In this document: piece by piece, positions 16,137 to 22,059 of the stretch
How the letters are laid out: every line of letters starts with the position of its first letter
How positions within the stretch are numbered: the stretch's first letter is position 1
NCBI GenBank assembly: GCA_964497585.1
Contig: CAZCDS010000088.1
Location: forward strand, 1 to 24,399
Source of the DNA: CAZCDS01 sp964497585
GTDB taxonomy: Bacteria > Desulfobacterota > Desulfomonilia > Desulfomonilales > Desulfomonilaceae
Direction of reading: 5' to 3'
Length of the DNA: 24,399 nt
Notes under the pieces: model-generated
Seen by the model: the letters and a program-made list of their open reading frames with translations, nothing else
The model's database searches: none
What the model was told of the DNA's origin: nothing
Position numbers and translations under genes: made by a program

Positions 16137-16484
16137 ATGAGAGCCGATGACGTGTGGGATGTAATCATTGACTTCATGCAGGGGCGGCCGGAGTGGGTTG
16201 GAACACCGACGGCCCTGTACCATGACCTGACGAACTACGTCGAGTCTGCTGGCCTGGCCGACGAGCTTTGTTGGGGCGGAGGCGTCAACACGTTCGGCCG
16301 ACTCCTGAACGAAGCAACCCCCGACTTGCGCGACATGAGGATCGTCGTATCGCGGGGTTCCATTGGGCGGGACAGGTATAGACGTCAGATTATTCGCCTC
16401 TCGTGGGATGATGGTTACCCGGCCGGAGACGACGGGGTCGATAACCTTGATGCCCTTACGGAGATTGAGTGGTTCTTCACCTGA
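16137..16484 (+). CDS. small protein resembling the C-terminal winged-helix part of primase/helicase proteins
   Basis: The protein has 115 aa from the ATG at 16137, with GAGGAGG five bases upstream. It reads like the domain that often ends phage or satellite DNA helicases: RPEWVGTPTALYHDLTNYVESAGL, then NTFGRLLNEATPDLRDMRIVVSRGSIGRDRYRRQIIRLSW. This pattern is helix, recognition helix, then a beta wing with basic residues. Here it is a separate gene next to the primase-helicase, 386 bp downstream. It may recruit the helicase or bind the GGTWACC array that ends 15 bp before its start. The acidic tail (DDGVDNLDALTEIEWFFT) is distinct. The function is inferred from shape and place only. Confidence 0.6.
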   Translation: MRADDVWDVIIDFMQGRPEWVGTPTALYHDLTNYVESAGLADELCWGGGVNTFGRLLNEATPDLRDMRIVVSRGSIGRDRYRRQIIRLSWDDGYPAGDDGVDNLDALTEIEWFFT

Positions 16485-16521
16485 CGGAAATCGACATGTT
16501 CAAACAACACAAGGAGAGCTT

Positions 16522-16773
16522 ATGAGCGCAATCAATTTCTGTGGGTTATGGCGACGCGAGTCAAAAAAGGGACTCGTGTACTATGAGGGCCGAATCAACA
16601 AGGACGTGAAGCTGTTGGCGTTCAAAAACACCTACAAAGAGGCTGGCGACAATCGTCCCGACCTTCTTGTGAAAATCGCGCCGGTCGAGACGCGTTCCGG
16701 GACCACGGACGAGTCTCCCGAGCGCCATCGTAAACCGGAGCCACTGCCACCGGAAAATGACGTCCCGTTCTAA
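16522..16773 (+). CDS. small SSB-like protein with acidic tip
   Basis: The protein has 83 aa from the ATG at 16522 with AAGGAG five bases upstream; a longer in-frame ORF from 16363 overlaps the previous gene and is rejected. The core GLWRRESKKGLVYYEGRINKDVKLLAFKNTYKEAGDNRPDLLVKIAP matches a widespread small phage/plasmid protein type (GLWK-x-G-x-YYxG, ARLLIFxNxYK, PDLxVxxAP), which looks like a compact OB-type beta sheet. A flexible linker rich in Pro, Ser and Glu ends in ENDVPF, close to the DDDIPF tip by which SSB recruits replication partners. Directly after the replication genes, a single-strand-binding or SSB-mimic role is reasonable, though not proven. Confidence 0.65.
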   Translation: MSAINFCGLWRRESKKGLVYYEGRINKDVKLLAFKNTYKEAGDNRPDLLVKIAPVETRSGTTDESPERHRKPEPLPPENDVPF

Positions 16774-16795
16774 CTGTCTGACGAGCCGGGACCTG

Positions 16796-16847
16796 ACGAC
16801 GAATTGATACGAACCCCGAATTACGGGGAACCGACGATGAATTGTTA
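16796..16847. repeat. direct repeat and stem-loop between two small genes
   Basis: GACGACGAATTGATAC (from 16796) recurs as GACGATGAATTGTTAC (from 16832), and CCCCG-AATTA-CGGGG (16814-16828) lies between. It may be an mRNA-processing or attenuation element. No U-tract follows. Confidence 0.3.
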
Positions 16848-16861
16848 CCGGAGAAATTGCT

Positions 16862-17113
16862 ATGCAAAACCGACCCTTGCCGGACCCGATCGGTCTGGGC
16901 ATGGAGAAAGCCGCGGAACTCCTCGCGACTGGGGATACCGCACTCATTGAAGACGAACGAGCAAGCCACGTGAGAATTCGGGAATGGCTCGAGGATCAAG
17001 AGCGACTGTCTAGCGAAGATCTGACCACACATGTCGCCCACGCGAACGTGGTAGCCTTGATGCTCTCCCGGAGAACCGACCATGAAACAGACGAACCTGT
17101 TCGCACGGCCTGA
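16862..17113 (+). CDS. small hypothetical protein
   Basis: The protein has 83 aa from the ATG at 16862, with CCGGAGAA about ten bases upstream. It begins MQNRPLPDPIGLGMEKAAELLATGDTALIEDE and continues in helices (HVRIREWLEDQERLSSEDLTTHVAHANVVALML). It is acidic and probably all-helical; no family is recognised. Its last 32 bases overlap the next gene in another frame, so translation is likely coupled. Its place in the replication block suggests an accessory role that cannot be specified. Confidence 0.55.
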   Translation: MQNRPLPDPIGLGMEKAAELLATGDTALIEDERASHVRIREWLEDQERLSSEDLTTHVAHANVVALMLSRRTDHETDEPVRTA

Positions 17114-17267
17114 GTGTCAGACCGAGTACAGCGACGGTGGCTCGGAACCCTGCCAGTTCCTGACTCCTCACGGGTGCGCCCTAGGACACGAGCCCGGCCG
17201 TCCCTGCCCTGAGCGAGAACGAGTCGAGCGCTGGCGTCGAGAGATGCGCCGAGTTATGCCCGGCTGA
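17082..17267 (+). CDS. small Cys-rich protein
   Basis: The protein has 61 aa from the ATG at 17082, with CCGGAGAA upstream, the same ribosome-site sequence as the preceding gene. It holds four Cys (ECQTEY, PCQFL, GCALGH, PCPERER) and His in HGC and GHEP, so metal binding is possible. The C-terminus is basic (RVERWRREMRRVMPG). It overlaps the previous gene. No known family was recognised. Confidence 0.5.
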   Translation: MKQTNLFARPECQTEYSDGGSEPCQFLTPHGCALGHEPGRPCPERERVERWRREMRRVMPG

Positions 17268-17838
17268 CCGGCACTGTCCATCTTTGCGCTTGCAGGGTGA
17301 CGCTTTCAACGCCCGGCGCCCCCATGTGGCACAACGCTTGCTCTTCTCTTAATTAAGATAAGTACTCTTAATAAAGAGTTTGCCCGGCGAGCCACCGACC
17401 TCTTGTGAAAAGCAACGGGAAAACACAAAGCCCGACGCGGTACCTCGGGGCATAGGAACATCCGAAAAACCGTCCCCGTGCAATGGAAAACGCCTGTCAG
17501 GGGACAGGTACCGGCTGGCCTACCTGAAGGCCATGGGTACCCTAAACCTGAACCCGCGCACGTGCCCGTGTGGCAAAACGACACATCAGAATGGTCGTGC
17601 CACGAGGTGAGGCACGACAGAGCGCGACCCACTCCTAGAGGGACACACCCTGTACTGACAAAGTCGGCTAGTAGAGTGCTGATGAGCAGACAAGGCCGGT
17701 GAGCGTATGCCGTGAGCGTGGGGTGCTACCGTTGTCCCACCTGTGCGGGCATGTGGCTTCTGCGTTTCTTTTAGCTCTACATTGCCCTCGTGTCAGCTTC
17801 ATCGTCTGTGACGTTTCCGTCTTTCAGGAAGCAGATCG
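17268..17838. other. intergenic stretch rich in stem-loops
   Basis: No convincing gene was found. CTCTT-AATA-AAGAG (17365-17378) is followed by a short U-run and may end the replication operon. From 17490 a series of stems follows: CCTGTC/GACAGG (17493-17508), GGTACC/GGTACC with inner GGCC/GGCC (17507-17541), an 8-bp GTCGTGCC/GGCACGAC (17594-17618), a possible three-way junction closed by CACTC/GAGTG (17630-17678), then TGCT-GATG-AGCA. The density suggests a structured RNA, but GC-rich DNA gives chance stems. Confidence 0.4.
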
Positions 17839-19068
17839 TCATGCCCATAGCGGTTTCCTTCCATAAGAAAGCAGTCCGAGGGCCGCGACAAGAGCAAAAG
17901 CTGCCCCTGCCAAGAAGGTTACCGGAGCTCCGAATGTGCTCCAGAGGGCACCTGCAACTACGCTCGCCAGGAAGAGCGCACCTCCGGCGACAAGGTTGAA
18001 GATGCCGAATGCCGTGCCTCGCAGCTCTATAGGTGCAGTGTCAGCAACAAGCTTAGCGAACAGTCCTTGCGTCAATCCCATATGAGCTCCCCAGAGTGCT
18101 GACCCGATAAACGCAAACGACGGCGATGTGGCTGCGGCAAAGAGCACATCCGCTGCAACCAACATGGCAAGCCCAACCACAAGCAACGTGCGTGAGCTGA
18201 GCAGATCCGCAGCGACTCCGGCCGGGTACGCAGTCGCAGTATACACGACATTCATGATGACCAGAACCAGCGGCACGTACCTGAGAGCCAAGCCGACATC
18301 CTGGGCACGCAGCACCAGAAACGCTTCGCTGAAGCGGGCCAAAGTGAATACCGCTCCGAGGAAAACGATGAGCCAAAACTTGAGCGGTAGTTGCGTTGCG
18401 TCGGTCAAACCCAGGCCACTTCTCATGCCGGCGTTGGCCGCCGGGTGCCGGGGATCGTGAACACCGAAGGTAAGCACTCCGATGGCAAGGAAACCGGGGA
18501 CCACCGCAGCCCACAGCACTGCTCTGATGTCGTCTGCGAGCCATACCATGAGGGCCAATGCCGCCAGTGGGCCGATGAATGCACCGACGGAGTCGAGCGA
18601 CTGACGGAGCCCGTAAGCTGCCCCGCGCAGCTCGTAAGGAGCGATGTCGGCCACGAGAGCATCACGTGGCGCACCGCGAATTCCCTTTCCGATCCGATCA
18701 ATGAACCTCGCTGCAAACACCCAACCAATGGTGGTCGCAAGGGGAAAGATTGGCTTTGCAAGGGCCGCAAGTCCGTAACCAAGCACCGCCAGCCCCTTAC
18801 GCCGCCCGAGGTAGTCGCTAATTGCACCCGAGAATACTTTCGTGACTGCGGCAGTGGCCTCGGCAACGCCCTCGATAAGGCCGATGGTGGTCATGGACGC
18901 GCCAAGGACAGTGGCCATGAATACCGGTAGTAGGCTGTGAATCAGCTCGGAAGAAATATCCGTGAGCAGCGAGACAAAACCCAACGCCCAGATGCCTCCC
19001 GGCAAGGCTCGAAATGCTCCCAGCGCGGTGAAAGAAGTTCGGCTGTTAGTCGACGGTGGACTGCCCAT
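17839..19068 (-). CDS. MFS-family efflux transporter
   Basis: The protein has 409 aa from the ATG at 19068 (complement). The frame is open 61 codons further upstream, but that part is not membrane-like, and hydrophobic segments begin only after MGSPPSTNS. Many hydrophobic helices are readable (GGIWALGFVSLLTDISSELIHSLLPVF, then GFLAIGVLTFGV, FWLIVFLGAVFTLA and a Gly/Ala-rich end). The loop DRIGKGIRGAPRDALVADIA is the conserved motif of a drug/metabolite exporter branch of the major facilitator superfamily, with a related copy FAKLVADTAPIELRGTAFG in the second half. It moves a small solute across the inner membrane by proton exchange; the substrate is unknown. It is the only long minus-strand gene in the right part, next to a truncated ParB-like gene, which suggests inserted cargo. 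Confidence 0.88.
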   Translation of the reverse strand: MGSPPSTNSRTSFTALGAFRALPGGIWALGFVSLLTDISSELIHSLLPVFMATVLGASMTTIGLIEGVAEATAAVTKVFSGAISDYLGRRKGLAVLGYGLAALAKPIFPLATTIGWVFAARFIDRIGKGIRGAPRDALVADIAPYELRGAAYGLRQSLDSVGAFIGPLAALALMVWLADDIRAVLWAAVVPGFLAIGVLTFGVHDPRHPAANAGMRSGLGLTDATQLPLKFWLIVFLGAVFTLARFSEAFLVLRAQDVGLALRYVPLVLVIMNVVYTATAYPAGVAADLLSSRTLLVVGLAMLVAADVLFAAATSPSFAFIGSALWGAHMGLTQGLFAKLVADTAPIELRGTAFGIFNLVAGGALFLASVVAGALWSTFGAPVTFLAGAAFALVAALGLLSYGRKPLWA

Positions 19069-19312
19069 GTGATCCTGAATTATGGGGCGGTCTTGCCCGC
19101 TTGCCCATTTTGGCACTCGTGAGGAGCAGAGGGATGGCTTCGCGAGCCTCCAAGAGGTCTCTTTGGGTTGTCCCACGCGACCTGAAAGAGGCAAGACCAT
19201 CGTCTTGCTAATGAAAAGGCCCTGTTGGGGCTGTCTCTGAGCGTACTTCACCCTCCGTCACTCCGTCAACCATCTTTTCCCATCGCGCTCGTTGTCTGAA
19301 CACTGGGCTGTC

Positions 19313-19732
19313 ATGTCGAGCCAAAAGACACGGAGAAGCCACAACCGGCTTGCCATCTGCCAAGAGCATGGGATTGACTACGAGATATTCGAGAAGTCCT
19401 TCCCGTCCCGCCTCGCGGCAAAGATATGGATCGTCAAGAACCAACTCGGCCGCCGCAACATCTCTGTCTACGACCGCGGAAAGCTTATCCTCGTGCTTGA
19501 GCCTATGATCGCCGAGGAAGCAAAGGAGAGACAGCGCACATCTACGGGGGGGGCGCATCCTCAGCTTGTGCAGAATTCTGCACAAGCTGGTGAGGTTGGC
19601 AAAACCCGCGACGAGCTTGCTCGCCAAGCTGGCATATCACACGACACTATCGCAAAGGTGAAGCGCCCGATGCCATCCCTTGTGAGTTCCATGAGATTCC
19701 CGAGGGCGTGCCCGTCAAGCTCTATGCGTTGA
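19313..19732 (+). pseudogene. N-terminally truncated ParB-like gene, broken at its 3' end
   Basis: The frame (ATG 19313, no strong ribosome site) reads SHNRLAICQEHGIDYEIFEKSF, then IWIVKNQLGRRNISVYDRGKLILVLEPMIAEEAKER and a HTH DELARQAGISHDTIAKVK. In this ParB-like family the first phrase is normally DGHNRYEIC-, preceded by about 50 residues that are absent here. After AKVK the frame turns into an unrelated tail, while the neighbouring frame becomes protein-like (see the next entry). So both ends look broken, perhaps by a deletion tied to arrival of the MFS gene. A short functional HTH protein cannot be excluded. A 28-bp perfect palindrome lies inside. Confidence 0.65.
19562..19589. repeat. 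28-bp perfect palindrome centred on GAATTC
   Basis: Positions 19562-19575 (CAGCTTGTGCAGAA) are the exact reverse complement of 19576-19589. The sequence lies within coding-like sequence and translates as QLVQNSAQA. As DNA it may be a dimer-binding site; in RNA it would form a 12-13-bp hairpin. Confidence 0.8.
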
Positions 19733-20187
19733 GCTTGAGCACGAAACACGGCCTCCGGGTGAGCAACGGAGACAAGAGGGCCGTGGCCCGGGAAATCTAT
19801 CAAGACAACATGGGCTTTCCGGTCAAGAAGCTCGCCCAGTACGCTGGCGTCACCGAGAAGACTGCGAAGGAGTACGTGCAAGATATCTTGGCCAAGTACA
19901 AGGAGACACGGGACAGCATCATCCGGCGGCTGAACCTGTTGGGATGGACGCAAGAGGAGATAAGCGACAGGCTCAAGGAAATGTTCCCAGATGGGAAGGG
20001 AATATCACGAGAGAGCGTGAAGGTATTTTTGGCAGAAAATGGTAATGACCATTTTTTACCAATTTCCTCCGAACTCGACAAAGGGCATTCCCCTGAGACC
20101 ATCGCACAACGTTTCGGGCTCCCCGAGATTCTCGTCTGGGCTGCGAAGCTCAAGGAACCTACCCGACCGCCCCTGAACACACCTTGA
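19708..20187 (+). pseudogene. ParB-related C-terminal fragment lacking its own start
   Basis: Protein-like sequence in this frame begins near 19660 (GEAPDAIPCEFHEIPEGVPV) before the first possible start, GTG 19708; there is no ATG and no ribosome site. It continues KLYALSLSTKHGLRVSNGDKRAVAREIYQDNMGFPVKKLAQYAGVTEKTAKEYVQDILAKYKE, an intermediate-plus-HTH part of a ParB-like protein. A second HTH-like stretch follows (GWTQEEISDRLKEMFPDGKGISRESVKVFLAENG), then HSPETIAQRFGLPEILVWAAKL. The DNA-binding part is intact but the ParB nuclease-like domain is missing. With the preceding frame it looks like two halves joined out of frame; true frameshift, deletion and sequencing error are alternatives. 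Confidence 0.6.
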
Positions 20188-20224
20188 ACCGTTCCCAGGG
20201 GGGCCTCCACGCGTAAGAACGCGC

Positions 20225-20278
20225 CGAGAATCACCACAGCGCGTACTTCAGCGCGCTGAGAATTACATCAGCGCGTAC
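20225..20278. repeat. 22-bp direct repeat, 32 bp apart
   Basis: The stretch CGAGAATCACCACAG followed by CGCGTAC (20225-20246) recurs as TGAGAATTACATCAG followed by CGCGTAC (20257-20278), 18 of 22 bases identical. Further GCGCG and ACGCG steps surround it. It could be a remnant of a protein-binding array after the ParB-like fragments. Confidence 0.5.
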
Positions 20279-20542
20279 CCATGCACGTGATGCCCACAAT
20301 ATATGGTGTATCTGGCTGCAGTACTCACTATTTTCGGCAACTTTTTTTCGCGCGGGTGCATTTTTTCTCGAGCCTGAACGAGTTGAGATGACGGCCCCCG
20401 CGTTTTTTCGCCGGTTTTGTCAGCATTCGTGAAGTATTCCGCGCGCGTATAGCCCCCCCACCTTGCGCTTTTGACTGCTCGGTAGCACAAAATCCGCTGT
20501 CCTAGAGCGCCCGTGGCGTAACTCACTTGAAAGTGGGTTACA
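20279..20542. other. gene-free stretch with T-tracts
   Basis: T-runs occur near 20340 and 20363 and after CCCGCG near 20404, with a small hairpin CTCG/CGAG (20370-20386). Transcripts from the left could stop here. A minus-strand frame (20263-20553) has no ribosome site or domain and is not called. Confidence 0.3.
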
Positions 20543-20716
20543 TTACCAGACATCTACCAGACACAAAAGAGCCACGAACACCACGAGATGTCAATAGGTT
20601 ACAGCGAGCCGGCCACGAGACATCCCCTTGTTCTTTCCTTGGTTACCAGAAAACTGCACCATATTACCAGAAAGCGCTTGACATAGTATGGGCTGTATTG
20701 GTAACTTATTACCAGA
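20543..20716 (+). promoter_or_regulatory. promoter flanked by TTACCAGA repeats, upstream of the ribozyme locus
   Basis: TTGACA (20678-20683) and TAACTT (20702-20707) are 18 bp apart. TTACCAGA lies at 20543-20550, 20643-20650, 20664-20671 and 20709-20716, plus CTACCAGA at 20555-20562. The last copy falls on the expected transcription start and two flank the -35 upstream, as expected of a repressor-controlled promoter. The core overlaps GGTTACC at 20641, which resembles the array at 15.8-16.1 kb. Confidence 0.5.
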
Positions 20717-20882
20717 CATACAAAGAAGGGAGGCAGAAAGCACAGCAAAGACTCACCCCAGGAGGGAACACAGGATGCAAGGCCGGTAAGACTCCGGCAG
20801 CCACGAGAGGAAGGGGACCTACGAAAGGGAAGAACCGGATGGCTCGGGGGAGGCAGGCAAGAGAGACAGAATTGACAATAGA

Positions 20883-20898
20883 CCGGCCGCACGGCCGG
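20883..20898 (+). other. GC hairpin immediately 5' of the ribozyme
   Basis: CCGGCCG (20883-20889) and CGGCCGG (20892-20898) form a 7-bp inverted repeat with only CA between them, so the innermost pairs must open. Its last base is the first base of ribozyme stem III, so the two structures stack side by side. Confidence 0.5.
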
Positions 20899-20953
20899 GA
20901 CGTCTCAGGTACAGCAGCCTGACTGACGAGCCCTGATGCTGGGCGAAACGTCC
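20898..20953 (+). ncRNA. hammerhead self-cleaving ribozyme, type III
   Basis: All core elements are present in order. The 5' strand of stem III is GGACG (20898-20902), followed by U and C (20903-20904), giving the GUC triplet with cleavage expected after 20904. Stem I is UCAGG/CCUGA (20905-20909 with 20918-20922), loop UACAGCAG. The core CUGACGA is 20923-20929. Stem II is GCCC/GGGC (20930-20933 with 20941-20944), loop UGAUGCU. GAAA is 20945-20948, and the 3' strand of stem III is CGUCC (20949-20953). Every stem is perfect Watson-Crick. Loops I and II are of a size that allows the activating loop-loop contact. Stem III is the open end, hence type III. It lies in a kilobase without a credible gene, downstream of a promoter. 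Activity is inferred. Confidence 0.93.
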
Positions 20954-20974
20954 GTGAGCCATCACGTTGACTGG

Positions 20975-21004
20975 CCTCGTGTCCGTCTACGAGGGAGAGA
21001 CGGA
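20975..21004 (+). ncRNA. predicted H-type pseudoknot downstream of the ribozyme
   Basis: Stem 1 is CCTCGT/ACGAGG (20975-20980 with 20989-20994). Its loop bases TCCGTCT (20982-20988) are the exact complement of AGACGGA (20998-21004). Both stems can form together with short linkers. A competing hairpin GACGG/CCGTC lies at about 21038-21054, which would allow a switch. No known RNA family is recognised. Confidence 0.5.
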
Positions 21005-21126
21005 GGGCTTGTGCGCAAGGAAAATCGGGAGCCCACAGACGGTTAAAGTCCGTCAAAATCAAATCGCCCCTTCCGGCCAGGTACGAGACCGGGGCCCGAA
21101 TCGGACGGGCCTAAACAGTCCGGCAG

Positions 21127-21181
21127 GCCAGGATAACGCCTGGCACCCCCTCTTTCCTGACGCCTTGACGTGGCGAGGGGG
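21127..21181 (+). terminator. stem-loops closing the putative noncoding RNA
   Basis: GCCAGG-ATAACG-CCTGGC (21127-21144) is followed by CCCCCTC/GAGGGGG (21146-21152 with 21175-21181) with inner GCC/GGC. Only CTTTG follows, so termination would be weak or factor-assisted. It lies 42 bp before the next gene's start. Confidence 0.4.
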
Positions 21182-21223
21182 CTTTGAACGAAGAGCAGGA
21201 AAACCGAAAAGGAGGTCGGGTCC

Positions 21224-21550
21224 ATGAGACTGAAATGGAAGCGGCGCTTGCTCCTGTGGGAGGCCGTCGGCCAATCGGTTACATGGTGCATATTGCCAGC
21301 GACCGAGGCCGAAAACGCTTATGACGTCTTCGTCCGCGACGAGCACGGCCGACTTCAGGAGTTGGGGTTGCATCAGTTCCCATCCGTTCGACAGGCCAAG
21401 CGTTATTGCCAGGAACAAGAGGAGAAGGAAGCGACCTTGCATCAGCCCAAACCACAGGCGAACGGAGGGGACATGTCTGAGCCCATCAAATGCCCAGACA
21501 TGCGCTTCAAGTTCGCTCCGGGCGAGCCGTATGGTGCTTGCAAACTCTGA
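21224..21550 (+). CDS. hypothetical protein
   Basis: The protein has 108 aa from the ATG at 21224 with AAGGAGG nine bases upstream. The N-terminus is basic (MRLKWKRRLLLWEA), then AYDVFVRDEHGRLQELGLHQFPSVRQAKRYCQEQ, a short beta-hairpin followed by a helix. The C-terminal 26 residues start with an in-frame ATG (about 21473) that has its own GGAGG, so a shorter product is possible; they read MSEPIKCPDMRFKFAPGEPYGACKL. No family is recognised. It is the first gene after the ribozyme locus and heads the recombinase gene cluster. Confidence 0.6.
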   Translation: MRLKWKRRLLLWEAVGQSVTWCILPATEAENAYDVFVRDEHGRLQELGLHQFPSVRQAKRYCQEQEEKEATLHQPKPQANGGDMSEPIKCPDMRFKFAPGEPYGACKL

Positions 21551-21712
21551 TTATGACCAGACTACCTCAGGGATTTGGTTGCCGCGCGGCTCTCACGGGC
21601 GCAGGGGTTCCCCCGGCCCGACAAACATAGAGGAGGCGATTCGCAGGTACAGAGAGAGCAGCCCCGGTCATGAGAGCTGGCCGGGGCATCACCATCAGAA
21701 AGGAGCTTTGAC
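21551..21712. other. short gap with a GC stem-loop
   Basis: GCCCCGG/CCGGGGC (about 21661-21687) encloses 13 bases and is followed by ATCACC, not a U-tract. It ends close to the AAGGAG of the next gene and could affect its translation. No gene was seen. Confidence 0.35.
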
Positions 21713-22006
21713 ATGCCAGAGAATAGCGCAGAGGAACAAGGCCAGCAACCGAACGTCGAGTATCTCCACCCGGATCAGCCGGACAACTTGAATATGCCAG
21801 CGACCTACTCTCAGGTAGGGACCCTTCCGGCCCTTCGGCTGGACTTTGAAGAGCGTATGGGGAACTCAGTTTCTCGTCTTGAGGCGGCGCTTGACCGCGT
21901 GGCGTCCAATACCGAGGCCATCGCGGACGAAGCGGAGCAGGCAGCCACGGAGTCGGAAAAGACACTGAGGGCATTTGAGGACAGGTTCCGCAAGCGTGGA
22001 GTGTGA
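21713..22006 (+). CDS. hypothetical coiled-coil protein
   Basis: The protein has 97 aa from the ATG at 21713, with AAGGAG seven bases upstream. The first 45 residues are polar (MPENSAEEQGQQPNVEYLHPDQPDN). The second half, SVSRLEAALDRVASNTEAIADEAEQAATESEKTLRAFEDRFRKR, is heptad-like and very likely a coiled coil. It is acidic with no enzymatic motif. Such small helical proteins occur in phage-like clusters as structural or scaffold parts, but nothing fixes that here. A terminator hairpin follows its stop. Confidence 0.6.
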   Translation: MPENSAEEQGQQPNVEYLHPDQPDNLNMPATYSQVGTLPALRLDFEERMGNSVSRLEAALDRVASNTEAIADEAEQAATESEKTLRAFEDRFRKRGV

Positions 22007-22017
22007 TGGAAATATGG

Positions 22018-22045
22018 GGGCCCTTCGGGGCCCGTTCTTTCGTTC
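22018..22045 (+). terminator. UUCG-capped intrinsic terminator
   Basis: GGGCCC-TTCG-GGGCCC (22018-22033), a perfect 6-bp stem with the stable cUUCGg loop, is followed by GTTCTTTCG. The U content is moderate. It lies between the coiled-coil gene and the recombinase and probably reduces read-through. Confidence 0.6.
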
Positions 22046-22059
22046 CGAGGGGGTGTGCA

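Noticed and set aside
17380..17610. 76-aa ORF with CPCGK
   Set aside because: The TTG start lacks a ribosome site, the sequence overlaps strong stem-loops, and the Cys pair alone is not convincing.
17677..17702. CTGATGAGCAG motif as a possible hammerhead
   Set aside because: No GAAA follows at a suitable distance, and the motif is explained by a small hairpin.
20527..20922. 131-aa plus-strand ORF over the promoter and ribozyme
   Set aside because: It has a TTG start, no ribosome site and low-complexity Arg/Gly/Thr composition. It covers a promoter, binding repeats and the 5' part of the ribozyme.
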